From contig KN890814.1 of assembly GCA_000934455.1 (NCBI GenBank), positions 15,534 to 36,389 on the forward strand: a stretch of DNA of 20,856 nt. Direction: 5' to 3'. The DNA is from Apostichopus parvimensis (Eukaryota > Echinodermata > Holothuroidea > Aspidochirotida > Stichopodidae). Numbering within the stretch: the first letter of the stretch is position 1; every line of letters starts with the position of its first letter. The notes under the pieces were generated by a model that searched no databases, was not told the origin of the DNA, and saw only the letters and a program-made list of their open reading frames with translations. Shown in pieces: positions 11,135 through 20,347 of the stretch. The translations under genes were made by a program, and so were the position numbers.

Positions 11135-12266
11135 AACACTTAAAACCCCCTCTGATATATGTATATATGTATGGCCTATGTTATATTCTGTCACATTATA
11201 GGTCTTATTATATAAGAAATATATTACAATATTAGAAATATTGTTTTGGCTTGGCCCACCATGGCCAATAGTGTTCTATCCTGCTCATTATTTTGATTAT
11301 TTTAGCTTAACATTTGAGAATACTTTGAAGTGTCTAGGTGCCAATGTCCAGATCTGTATGTCTTTCCTGAATGGGTATCTGAGATAATTCAAATGCATAG
11401 ATCACCATGGTAACAAGTTTGTGGAAATGTTTGCACCTCGAACATATATTTACATTTTGCACCATATTGTCATATTTGGAAACTATCTAGGCCTTACTGT
11501 TCAATTCCAAACCCACTCAATTGAAAGAAAAATATTTTGGTCTGGGCTTGTTGGCCATATTATCTCACCTCGTTTTAAGATATTGAGAATAAAGTGATAA
11601 GTCTCATGAAAATATTCTTTACCTCCATTTCTGGATTCAAACCAAAACAACAGTTCTTACATGTTCTCCATCTCTAAGCAACAACCACAGCAAAATCTTA
11701 TTTACATTTAACACACACATTTCATTTAGTTGAAAGAATTGATGATGCCCAGCAGCAGTTTTTATTCTAGACATACAACATGTTTAGTTTCTATCAAGAG
11801 AATTCTAAAAAAACAGTCAGTGCCTGGCATAACAAGGTCACCCATGTTTTCAAAACATAATGTGATTTACATTTTCAAAGGATAAATTGGTTGGGGGGGG
11901 GGGGGCATTGGGGAGACTGGTGGTATTTCCCTGTATTATCCCTTCAAATTTCCCTCTTTTTTTATGGCCATTTATTGATCTCTGCAAAGCAGTGATACCT
12001 TGCTTCTGTTGTCATGTAAACATAATCTCTAACATTAGCAATTATACATCACACACCAAGCAACTTGTCATAACTACTCAGTGTTGATGATGATTCCCTT
12101 AGTGGTTTAACTTCACAATGTTGATTTTAAACTGATGTAAAATTTCAAAACAAGTTTTTTAATCTGCAACAGGGTGAGACTTGATGTAAAAGTTGACATA
12201 AGAGTAGAATGTGCTACTTAAAAATAACTGTTTGCTAGTACCTACTTCTCACTATTGTATGTGTTT
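11135..12266. other. Rest of the calcineurin A intron between the first two visible exons
   Basis: AT-rich intronic sequence with no recognisable exon. It includes a 13-G run (11893-11905). The 66-codon frame at 11887-12087 starts beside that run and has no family resemblance. Confidence 0.7.
11893..11905. repeat. Poly-G run, 13 consecutive G
   Basis: Thirteen consecutive G followed by CATTGGGG, within the intron between the first two visible calcineurin exons. On the transcribed strand it is a possible RNA quadruplex. Confidence 0.9.
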
Positions 12267-12312
12267 TTGTTTATTTAATTTGTTTATTTAATTTGTTTAT
12301 TTAATTTCACAG
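12267..12312 (+). repeat. Three perfect 13-bp repeats abutting a splice acceptor
   Basis: TTGTTTATTTAAT occurs three times without mismatch at 12267-12279, 12280-12292 and 12293-12305. It is followed at once by TTCACAG, the acceptor of the next exon. The repeats occupy the polypyrimidine and branch-point zone, and each carries a TTTAAT that could act as a branch-point core. Copy-number change here would alter the spacing and number of possible branch sites. Confidence 0.85.
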
Positions 12313-12410
12313 AGAGGAGAGTGAAAGTGTGTTAACTCTGAAGGGATTGACACCAACAGGCATGCTCCCGGCTGGCGCCCTCTCTGGTGGTAGAGACACA
12401 TTACTCAATG
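12313..12410 (+). CDS. PPP3C (calcineurin A): Calcineurin A, linker exon between calmodulin-binding and autoinhibitory segments
   Basis: This internal exon of 98 bases lies between a TTTCACAG acceptor and a GTATGAG donor. Its first base completes the Arg codon of the previous exon, 32 whole codons follow, and its last base opens a codon completed in the final exon. The peptide starts [19 protein letters not shown] and continues with an [13 protein letters not shown] block. The [13 protein letters not shown] core is characteristic of calcineurin A across animals and lies in the regulatory linker. In mammals an 18-residue stretch that includes an optional 10-residue exon follows here; no counterpart was found in the next intron, so this gene joins directly to the final exon. 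The donor position is also the boundary used by the mammalian CnA-beta-1 intron-retention isoform. Confidence 0.95.
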
Positions 12411-12577
12411 GTATGAGATTTAACCCAACCATTCAGGGACAGGGGAGCGTAGAGGGGAATGTTCGGGTATGGGGGGAGGGGGTGGGGATATCTGATGAAA
12501 TCACAGCAGGTAGACTGGAAAACTACGATTTGTGCTGCGCATGTATGTATCTTTTCAAAGGACATTGTTGCATTTGA
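12410..12577 (+). other. In-frame intron read-through: possible alternative calcineurin A C-terminus
   Basis: If the intron after the linker exon is not removed, the frame stays open for 55 further codons and ends at TGA (12575-12577). The tail begins [17 protein letters not shown] and ends [15 protein letters not shown], with five cysteines in its last 16 residues. It would lack the autoinhibitory segment of the final exon, so the product would be expected to be less autoinhibited. ATTAAA (12622-12627) and AATAAA (12934-12939) follow and could serve as intronic poly(A) signals. Mammalian CnA-beta-1 arises by retention of the intron at the aligned position and has a palmitoylated cysteine-containing tail. 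An open stretch this long could also arise by chance, roughly a few percent at this base composition. Confidence 0.35.
12436..12487 (+). promoter_or_regulatory. Cluster of seven G tracts just downstream of a splice donor
   Basis: Runs of three to six G start at 12436, 12442, 12454, 12465, 12471, 12478 and 12484, all within 77 bases of the donor at 12411. GGG tracts near a 5' splice site are known intronic splicing enhancers, and so dense a cluster can also fold as an RNA quadruplex. Here they could tune whether the intron is removed or retained. The tracts are seen directly; the regulatory role is inference. Confidence 0.4.
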
Positions 12578-13633
12578 AATGTAGAACAAACAAGGTTGGA
12601 AGGAGAAAATGATTTAAGAAAATTAAACAAAACGAGAAACATCTTGTACATCACGATAAGTATTATTTATACAGGTCTGTTATGAAGTAAAAAAAGGATA
12701 TGATATTGTTAAACATTCCAGAACATTCTAAGAAATTTGAGACATGCAAAAATCCTCTGCTCCACACTATTAGAAATATTTTATGAATATACGTTCTCTG
12801 AAATCTGTAGAAATTAGGAAAACTGACTGCATTTAAGCATTGATAGAGTGTGTTAACCTTAATATCCTTGAAGCTTTGAATCTCTTAAGGGGTTATTGGT
12901 ATTATCTGCAAGTTTACAAAACCAGTGAAAAAAAATAAACCTTTAGTCATTAGTGCTCAAACTTCAGCAAGCATTTGAAGGCCACCTTTCTGCCTTTGAT
13001 CGAACTGCTTATCTACTGCAAGAAGCCTGTGTAGGTAAAGATGTGAAAAATAGAGGGCCTGACGTTTCCATCCTAGCGAGATCTTCTTCAAAGGCAAAAC
13101 TAAAATGAAAACAAACTAAGAACACCTTAAAGAGACACATATAGACAGTTAGTTAAATTGAACAGTATTATGAGTCTTTCTAATCGGCTAAGTTTAACCC
13201 GGGGAACAACGTCTGAAAATAACTTTCCGAGTCAGAACTCAAATAAAGTACCACTTAGATGGAAACTAGTTCCCGTACATGGTAAGATTTGTGGCTAAGA
13301 CTGACGGCCATCTAGATTTTACTGCTGGGGTTGAGTGACGAACATATTCATGTTATTATCGTTTTATATTTATCTTCAAGTCGGGGGTTATTTTACATAT
13401 CAGAGTAATGACACAGTCAAGATTTACAAACCAGAGTATGCTTTGCACATATTGCTTTTGATGGATTTTAAAGTAAATTTCAACCAGTTTTTGACTTTGC
13501 TATGTTTCAAATTTGTTGCTAAGTTTGTTGTGATGGTTTAGCGAGGAGTCATGAAGAGTTAAAAAGAACTGTGTGGTATATTGGATACCATTTCAAAGTT
13601 TCATTGGGTTTTAATTTCTCTCTATTTCGATAG
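12578..13633. other. Remainder of the last calcineurin A intron
   Basis: AT-rich intronic sequence ending in TTTCTCTCTATTTCGATAG, a good pyrimidine tract and acceptor. It contains an AATAAA (12934-12939) and a patch of different composition (about 12955-13140) with the hairpin motif at 13057-13095. I looked for the small alternative exon known in vertebrates and found no convincing one. Confidence 0.7.
13057..13095 (-). repeat. Decayed hairpin motif of a dispersed element
   Basis: On the minus strand the segment reads GCCT, TTGAAGAA, a GATCT...AGGATG imperfect stem, GAAACGTC, then AGGC. The outer GCCT/AGGC pairs, and the inner stem is damaged at two or three positions. From memory, near-identical segments with an intact GATCC/GGATC stem are scattered through many marine invertebrate genomes. 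TGAAGA and GAAAC flanking a stem recall a hammerhead ribozyme core, but there is an extra A and the leading C is lost. I therefore call it a remnant of a transposable element without claiming ribozyme activity. Confidence 0.4.
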
Positions 13634-13749
13634 CAATCACTACCCACAAAATCAGCGGCTTCCAGGAAGCTAAAGGACTGGACAAAGTCAACGAGAGAAT
13701 GCCACCACGCCGCAACGCCACTCTCCCCCAGAACAACACCACTACATAA
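13634..13749 (+). CDS. PPP3C (calcineurin A): Calcineurin A, terminal exon with autoinhibitory segment and stop
   Basis: The acceptor is TTTCGATAG. The first two bases complete an Ala codon, then 37 codons run to TAA at 13747-13749. The peptide starts ITTHKISGF and holds [17 protein letters not shown], a close match to the calcineurin autoinhibitory peptide (about residues 457-482 in human CnA-alpha), which blocks the active site until Ca2+/calmodulin binds. After the MPPRR block the protein ends with only 11 residues ([11 protein letters not shown]), much shorter than the roughly 40-residue tail of mammalian CnA-alpha. The change from ITSFEEAKGLD-type to [11 protein letters not shown]-type sequence is conservative, and the key Glu-Arg-Met-Pro core is intact. 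Together the three exons encode about 98 C-terminal residues. Confidence 0.96.
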
Positions 13750-13889
13750 TAGGACCCAGATAAGCCTTGCTACCATGAGCACAGTAAAAACTCTCATTTC
13801 CCAGGTTGTGGATTTATTTCTGTTGGTAAGGGCTCTGAGGTCCAAGCATGGTTCCAAGCAGAGTGAAGTATCACAAGAGGAAAAATAAA
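13750..13889 (+). other. Start of the calcineurin A 3' UTR, with first candidate poly(A) signal
   Basis: A second stop (TAG, 13750-13752) follows the TAA directly. The first AATAAA is at 13884-13889, about 135 bases after the stop. Downstream sequence is only modestly GT-rich, so a longer UTR ending at a later hexamer (15714-15719, 18589-18594 or 18934-18939) is quite possible. The real end cannot be fixed from sequence alone. Confidence 0.5.
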
Positions 13890-14477
13890 TGGTGGAGGTA
13901 CTGGCCTTCCTGGAGAAGTTAGGTGGACATGTGGCTTGACATCGAAACGAAGTGTTCGGGGCCAAACGTTTGAAAAGTTGCCATCTACCAGTGTGGCAGA
14001 CTCTCTCTCTCTGTCTCCTATGGAGAATATAAGTCCAATTCTAAAGACCATCTTGTTTTGAGTTTCATCGAAGCCACTCTCCAGTGATTGGCTGAACTTT
14101 AAAAAAACTGGGTTGCTTTTCAAACAGTAGCGAATGTTTTTAAGAAAGGAGGTCAGGTTGAAGCCTCCCGAAAAATCATCAACAGATTTATCAAGTCGTT
14201 CTTTGGTGTTACTTAACCTGCAACAAATTTGGACTACCCAGTGAAGAAATTTAATCTTGTATCTTAAAGGAAATGATTTCATCCAGCAGAAAAAGGACCT
14301 AAATCTCGCAGAATTTTTTAAACGGATTCTTCCATGTTTAGCAGACGTACCTGGATATTCCCCACTTCGTTTACAAGGAAGCGATCTTACCCCTCTCACC
14401 ATATGTCGAAAATGAGAAATAATGAACAATTGTTCCCCCTTCCAGCAGTTTTGTATAATTTTAGTGAATGGTTTCAC
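13794..14477 (-). other. 227-codon antisense open reading frame, function unknown
   Basis: This is the longest open frame in the window. It lies antisense to the calcineurin A 3' UTR region and ends 45 bases past the calcineurin stop. The predicted protein is basic, with Ser/Phe/Arg-rich segments, no recognisable domain, no clear signal peptide and no repeated motif. A CT-rich microsatellite gives a DRERES patch. Staying open this long is unlikely by chance at the local base composition (stop density near 5-6 percent of codons), yet nothing about its content looks like a known family. It could be a lineage-specific gene, an exon of an antisense transcript, a fragment of a mobile element, or coincidence. 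Confidence 0.2.
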
Positions 14478-14651
14478 CCAACGATGGACTATTCCATTTT
14501 TGCAATGAATGGTACAGTCTTAAAAAAGACTCTTATTAATATTTTGTCCTCTGTGGTCCTGGTTATAGTGTGTGTTTGTATTTTGTACTCCGTTTATCAG
14601 GAATATTATAGTAAACTAGTGCTAGCATTTTATCATATAGCCAAACTGTAG
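14334..14651 (+). other. 105-codon open frame with a predicted membrane segment, probably not a gene
   Basis: The frame overlaps the antisense 227-codon frame. Residues about 67-90 are hydrophobic (INILSSVVLVIVCVCILY) and would score as a transmembrane helix, but T-rich DNA yields such segments readily. No homology is recognised. It is listed because it sits in the presumed 3' UTR of calcineurin A and ends in a proper stop. Confidence 0.1.
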
Positions 14652-15110
14652 ATTACATTTATGGTCAACACAAAAAGTGGGAGGAACAGTTGCAGGGAGA
14701 GACATTTTCATAAGGGTTGGCAGATAACAGAAAAAGAATCATTTTTTCTGTCATCCACTTGTAATGAGGTTTTCTCTCCTCGGTGATTTAACGATCAATC
14801 CACCAGCAACAAATTCAAAGAGGGACCATATTTTATTAGTATATTATGACAGTATCAGCATTTATGGATATTCCCAAGCATCTACATTACAATTCTCCTA
14901 TGAGAAAATGTAAACAAATATCAGAAAGACTTGGAAAACCACAAAAAGCTGAGCTGTGTTTGTGAATAAGTCTGACTGGATTAGGAGATGTGGTGATAAG
15001 AAATTAAAGGTGTATTGTGTCATATCTGCAAGCGGTTAAGAATGGTCAGGTTTTACGTGGAATGAAATGATGAAAGAAAACTGTCAATATGAGTGAGAAT
15101 TAAAGTTGAT

Positions 15111-15146
15111 GGGGGAGAGGAGGAAGGGGGCGGGGGGGAGTGGGGG
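15111..15146 (+). repeat. Candidate G-quadruplex
   Basis: Four G tracts of 5, 5, 7 and 5 bases (15111-15115, 15126-15130, 15132-15138, 15142-15146) with loops of 10, 1 and 3 bases fit the pattern of a stable intramolecular quadruplex. It is on the calcineurin sense strand about 1.4 kb after the stop, so it would be in the mRNA if the 3' UTR is long. Confidence 0.6.
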
Positions 15147-16264
15147 TTGGTAGAGAGGCTAATCAGCATTTTAAAGTCCCAAAAGGAGATATTCGGGCTG
15201 TAAAATAATTGAGTCATGTCTCCCTTTCTTTGATCCTAAAACCTTTCAACGAAGATATTCCTTGTCTAAATTACATTTGTTCACTGGACTTGTTTCAGCA
15301 AGACCAGTTCTCTGTACACAAGTAATTTTTGTTGCTGGGAAGGAGACACAGCTGGTGTTTTGATTACTGGTACAACAGCAAATGCTAGTGGGTGTATGAT
15401 TGGTCATGTGGTTTGGTAGAAAACTTTGCTTGCGTTGAAGCTACCAAACATACAGCTTGGAGTAAACTTCTGCACAGGATCCTCGGACTTAGACAGTGTT
15501 CTGGTCATTGATATGACAGCATGTGAAATCCATTGTTACTTTAATAACTCCTATTGGGACTTTTTAAGGTAGGCTTTATCTTTAGCAAAAGGCTTGTGAT
15601 ATTGGTGAATATACTTCCCTTTAATCTCCCCGTAAGAGAAAGTTGTAAAATGCAGTATGTTTTAATTCAGAGTCCAAAGCAGTAGGGACTATTGCTTCTC
15701 GTATAAAGAGTTGAATAAATATGTAAATTAGGGGTCATTTAAATAACTTGTAACCATTTAGCGTGAGTCGTGCATATTCATAAGGTTTTTCATGACCTGT
15801 TTTAACAGTCTTTGCAAATTATAACCATTACATAGTGGTATGTGTATAAAGTAGATACATTAGTATATCGTGTTAGCACCACTGTTGGAAAAAAAAAATG
15901 GTGTCTTAATAATTATCCTTATGTATTATTTCTCAACAAAAACAACAAAAAAATTAGCTGGTGTTTTTTACTGCTGAATCTCTCTCTATCAGATATTACT
16001 ATTACTAACGATTTTTTTTTGTACAAGCATGGATGGTTATAAATATGGTCGTCGTTGTCTAAAGGTTACATATGGATTATATTGTACGTTGATATATCAT
16101 AGGTTCGTCAAACTATTGTTAAGACTTTACTACCATGTACACTTTGCATCCTACGTTTTGATGTCTTAATCAGAACAGATGTGCTAGCTTATTCTGTATT
16201 TTGTAAGCTTTTCCTTTTTCATAAGTGGTTTGTACCTGGTTGAGTATTATAAAATTTAGGTGTG

Positions 16265-16290
16265 ATAATAATAATAATAATAATAATAAT
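16265..16290. repeat. (AAT)n microsatellite
   Basis: About nine repeats of AAT/ATA, 26 bases, without interruption. Simple repeat. Confidence 0.95.
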
Positions 16291-17382
16291 TAAATATTAA
16301 TCATAAAGTAAACGATCTTGGGGTGTATCAGTTGTACAACCATTGTGCAGTAAAAGTTTGAGGTTGCCTTTTTTTATCTTGATGAAGGTGTATTTTTTTT
16401 CTTCTTTCTTTCTTCTTGGTCCCAATATTGATATGAATGTGTACAAACTGATTTCTGTTTCTATTCTGTTTTTGTTTTTAGTAATTGTCTGAATGAATGT
16501 ATAAAATTGATTTGCTGGACAAAAAAAAAGTTAAATGACTTGCAATGGGGTAAACTTTGGGGGTTGTGCAGGACACAACCACATCTAGGAGTCCACAAAA
16601 AATGGCACCAAAGTTTACTAAGAGGGTAGTCGATACGTAGGAGGGGTAGCAATTCCTGCCTCTTTCTTATCGAGTAGAGAACTTAAAAACAACGACCTTT
16701 GGAATATGGCAGGGAAGGTGAAATGGCATATCAAGCTCAGAATATGCAACAATGCATTTAATTAATTTATTAATACTCGAAAAATTAACGGTTTATGAGA
16801 GGCATTCAGGAGGTTGTTCGTAATATGGATAAGCTTTTTTTCATAGAATTTTGGATTGTTTAACTTTTTACAAAGAAAATGCGTGCAAATGGTAACATGA
16901 ATGTATCCTGCGAAAGATGATTGCAAGATGTAAGCTGGCAAATTCCTGTCATGCTGTCCTTTGTAAAAAAAAACAAATCCTGTTTTAATATTGATTGAAA
17001 AAATTTGACATTTTGCTGGAATATTTGCATGTTCAGTTTATTTTTGGAAGGACACCCTGAAACCTATGAAGATGCTTTTATTAGTGTTTTGTGTTCCTCA
17101 AGCAACGTCGCCATCCTTCAGCTGACAAAATATAAGTTTCGTCGTGTTTCAAAGAGGATCCCATTCTCAATATTCTTGTGAGATCAGTTTTAAACTCCTA
17201 ATATTTCATTCTAGCAAGAAATGTTGGTATGGAATATTGATACAAAATTGCATCAAAAGTAATCTTTCTTAGCAAATTTCACCAGCTTGCTAAAAGTTCC
17301 TTTTTTGCTGGTCAATTTCTTCTGGACAGTTCTTTTAAACTTGTGCAGACATATGTGCACCAGGATAGGCTAGGCACACCAG

Positions 17383-17395
17383 CCCCCCCCCCCCC
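17383..17395. repeat. Poly-C run, 13 consecutive C
   Basis: Thirteen C on the + strand. This is the only one of the window's five long G/C homopolymers that has its G's on the minus strand. Confidence 0.95.
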
Positions 17396-18376
17396 ATGAG
17401 ATCTCAAGATAAATCCTTGTATCTATTGCAGCATTTTTCTGTGAAGTTTATGAGAATACTTAACTATACTGCCTATGTAGGCCATTAGGCTCTAAGGAAT
17501 CACAAGTACTGCCTACTTTTTCTCTTTTTTTTCTTTTCATCTAGCTTTAAATGTTTACCCAAATGACTGGTTGTAAGTATGGTACCCCCCTTGTGGGTGA
17601 AGATGATGGATAATAATTGGCTAATTGACCTTTCAAAGTTTGAAGTATCTTGTTTGTTACATAATAATAATAGTCTCTCCTACTGCCACGTCCTATTTAT
17701 TCAAGATCAAAACTTCTCCTACCCTAACTGTCATCGTTTGCATCGATGTTATACCAAGCCGAACGTACGGAGTATGTCAAAATCAAAAACTAACACTTGT
17801 TAAAAATTGGCCAAAATGTCATTGTTACATCGTGAAAGGTGTATGGTCTGATCACAACAGCCAGAAAAATTAGAATACTCTACATCATGATCCACCACCC
17901 ACCCACCTACCCCTCCCCTCCACCACACCCATAGAAGCCGGCTATTACTGGAGTTTCCATTTAGTATGTTCTTGACAATTATCGACTGCTCATACCCAGT
18001 CCATTGGTATTTCAACAATTTCTACAGACCAGTGTGTTCCTCTTGTAATAGTGTCGTTATATGTAAGTCTGTGTGTTTTTCAGTTGCTCATTTTAACTGG
18101 TGGCATCCACCTATTATGGAAGCCAACACAAGAGTGCGGTGTCATAGTAATTTTTTCTTCTCTTTTTTTCTCCAGTATTTTTTTTGTGTTTCGGTGCCTT
18201 TCATTACAATTAGCTTCGTTAGACTATTCTACTTTCTCCCTTGTTCTAATAATAAGAGAGTGCAACTGATATTATTTTTTTTGTCTAAGAAAACTTAATA
18301 CCCACAGGTATTATTTCTATGGTAAGCTTTCCCTAAGCAGCGACTAATCTGTTTTTTTTTTGTTTTTGTTTTTTTG

Positions 18377-18404
18377 GTGTGCGTGTGTGCGTGCGTGTGT
18401 GTGT
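18377..18404. repeat. GT/GC alternating purine-pyrimidine repeat
   Basis: An alternating GTGTGCGTGTG type run of about 28 bases. Such runs can adopt left-handed Z-DNA. Simple repeat. Confidence 0.85.
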
Positions 18405-18588
18405 CTGTATAAGGCCACACAGAGCTGACATTTTTTTTGACAGCTTCTTGTGCCTGTTTGTTGTATAGCTGTTAATTATCTTGCATGTAACGTATTGATA
18501 TCGCCAAGGTTCCCTCGCGGTACATGTGGATCTTCTCAGGTTTGGAATGCCTCCTTTGTAGATACTTTACTCTGTACGGAAAAAAAAA

Positions 18589-18594
18589 AATAAA
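18589..18594 (+). promoter_or_regulatory. Candidate distal poly(A) signal
   Basis: AATAAA at the end of an A run, followed within 30-60 bases by TGTTATGTGAGG-type GT-rich sequence. It is a possible distal end for the calcineurin A transcript; another AATAAA lies at 18934-18939, followed by TTTCTTGTTTAC-rich sequence. Which, if any, is used is unknown. Confidence 0.25.
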
Positions 18595-19125
18595 GCATAT
18601 CTGATCATACTCAATATGTTATGTGAGGTTCACATGCTATTTGGTCTAGTTCTAACAGTTATTGTAAATTTGTCAATATCGAAGAAAAAAAAAAAAAAAA
18701 AAAGCAAATTCATGGGGTCGTTCAAATTTCTTCTTTTTTTTTTTCTTTTTTTTTTCGGAAAGCACACTTCATATTATAGTCTCGTAGTGTTTACAGAAAT
18801 TTTTCCTACTTTTAATTATACGAAACTGAAAATTGAGAAAAGAATTTTTTTCATTTCATTCGAGTTCTTTTTTCTTATAAATATTGTTTTAACAGAGTTA
18901 TTGGAACATTCTTGTATGGTGTTTGAAGAAAGGAATAAAGATAAAAAAAGGCTACTCTATGTTTCTTGTTTACTTTTTTTCAGTTGTCTCTGTTAGCGGG
19001 CCATGGTACCAGTGCACAAAGTAATTCTATAAACTGGTTAATTTATTCAAGTTTATATAAAAGATAAATAATAAATACTTTATTCGTTGACAGTTTGTTC
19101 CAATTTCACCTAACCTAACCATAAG

Positions 19126-19548
19126 CTTGTTCATTTTTCATAATTTGACCCTTGGTGACCACAAATGACCTTTGACCTCCACCAAAAACAATAGGCTTCT
19201 TGTAATCAATGTGACTTCTACACATCAAATATGAAATTGGTCTGACCTTTCCTTCTTGAGATATCGTGTTTACAAGGTTTTCATAATTTGATCCCTGGTG
19301 ACCCCAAATGACATTTGACCACCAAAACATTAGGCTTCTTGTACTCAATGTGGTACTTCTACACACCAAATATGAAATTGGTCTGACCTTTCCTTCTTGA
19401 GATATCGTGTTTACAAGGTTTTCACAATTTGGCCCCTGGTGACCCCAAATGTCCTTTGACCTACACCAAAAACAATAGTCTTCTTGTACTCAACGTGGTA
19501 CTTCTACACACTTAAATATGAAATTGGTCTGACATTCCCTTCTTGACA
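19126..19548 (-). repeat. Dispersed tandem repeat family, array II (three copies, reverse orientation)
   Basis: Three units of about 141-143 bases, phased by TTTTCATAATTTG-like starts at 19135, 19278 and 19419. Each contains a GGTGACC-CAAATGACCTTTGACC block, an AATAGGCTTCTTGTACTCAA block, a CTTCTACACACCAAATATGAAATTGGT block and a CTTCTTGAGATATCGTGTTTACAAGG block. These are the reverse complement of the blocks in the 4784-5290 array. The units are much more alike than those of array I, so this array is younger or better homogenised. The minus-strand 84-codon frame at 19115-19369 lies within the repeat and is not a gene. Confidence 0.9.
19166..19178 (-). promoter_or_regulatory. Perfect DR1 nuclear-receptor site in array II
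   Basis: TGACCTTTGACCT is the exact reverse complement of AGGTCAAAGGTCA, a DR1 element. The next two units carry the same site with one mismatch each (near 19310 and 19450). Presence is seen; use is not. Confidence 0.45.
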
Positions 19549-19884
19549 TTAAAAACACTTTGAAATTTAAAGAAGGCATCAATAGGATTTGACATCCTAA
19601 ATGCTATATGAGTAGCAATACATTACTCAAGTATGAAAGAATTTTTGGTGAAACTATAAAGTTTCAAATTAACACAATGTTACCCTCCATCAGACATGCA
19701 TGTTTTAAGTTACATATATACAATTATATGATCTCTATATAATTTCTTCCACCTGCAATAAAACAGTTGATTTACAATGCCATAACAATCCTCACATGAT
19801 CTGTGTGTTTAACAACCAGAAAGCCATGGGGCTTATAGTGATACCATGTCTCATTTTATATGCCAAAAAATAAATACAAACTGT

Positions 19885-20065
19885 GCACTCAAGGTTCTTG
19901 TAGTTAATAAGGTGCATCCCAGATTTCCATGTATGAAGTTCATTCAAGCTTTTCCTTTGGATTTATAACTACTGTATTACAAAGTTTTTAGAATTTGACT
20001 AATGGTGAACTCCAATGACATTTGAACCCTACGAAAATCAACAAGGTTCTTTCCCTCACTAAACT
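19885..20065 (-). repeat. Isolated, decayed copy of the same dispersed repeat
   Basis: The blocks AGGTTCTTGTAGTTAATAAGG (about 19892) and ACAAAGTTTTTAGAATTTGAC, then GGTGAACTCCAATGACATTTGA (about 19979-20025), match array II in order and orientation but with many substitutions. It is separated from array II by about 340 bases of other sequence, so it is an older outlier of the array or a separate insertion. Confidence 0.6.
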
Positions 20066-20195
20066 GGATACAAATATCCAGCATAAAATTCAACTAAAAA
20101 CTTCTGTTGATGGTTTTCCATTTTGCTGAAAAAAAACTTCCATGTGTATGGTGCAACACTGGTCATTTCCCCAAATGTACTGAGGGTTAAGTATC

Positions 20196-20347
20196 TATCA
20201 ACAGGGGTTAGTGCTCTCTGAAAGAATGAGATAAACTTCTTATCCAGATAAAACCCCAGTAGGTGCAATTTTGATTTTCTGCTCTTTTCCCTGCTTCCAT
20301 TCTGTTGTTGAAATATATATAAAAAAAGTCAGCCTTTCATCTTATCA
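20196..20347 (+). repeat. tRNA-SINE-like tandem array, degenerate first unit
   Basis: GGGGTTAGTGCTCTCTGAAAG aligns with the A-box region of the later units, GATAAACTTCTTATC aligns with their middle, and GATTTTCTGCTCTTTTCC...TTCCATTCTG matches their tail. The 5' part and the B box are lost or heavily mutated. It is the oldest-looking unit of the array. Confidence 0.6.

Larger units (their letters stand above)
14478..19125. other. Long AT- and T-rich stretch: distal 3' UTR and/or intergenic DNA
   Basis: I see no exon or RNA gene in these 4.6 kb. Contents are a four-tract G-rich motif (15111-15146), a simple AAT repeat (16265-16290), a 13-C run (17383-17395), a C-rich tract (17892-17930), a GT/GC repeat (18377-18404), a 19-A run (18685-18703) followed closely by long T runs, and AATAAA hexamers at 15714, 18589 and 18934. 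Open frames at 17579-17873, 17966-18298 and 18616-18996 are low-complexity translations of T-rich DNA. Confidence 0.5.

Noticed and set aside
13549-13965. 138-codon minus-strand frame
   Set aside because: It is antisense to the well-supported final calcineurin exon and its composition follows from that coding sequence.
17966-18298. 110-codon hydrophobic frame and the 72-codon frame inside it
   Set aside because: Phe/Leu/Ser-rich translation of T-rich DNA with no family resemblance; such frames are expected here.
18616-18996. 126-codon frame
   Set aside because: It passes through a 19-A run (poly-Lys) and long T runs (poly-Phe), which keep the frame open artificially.
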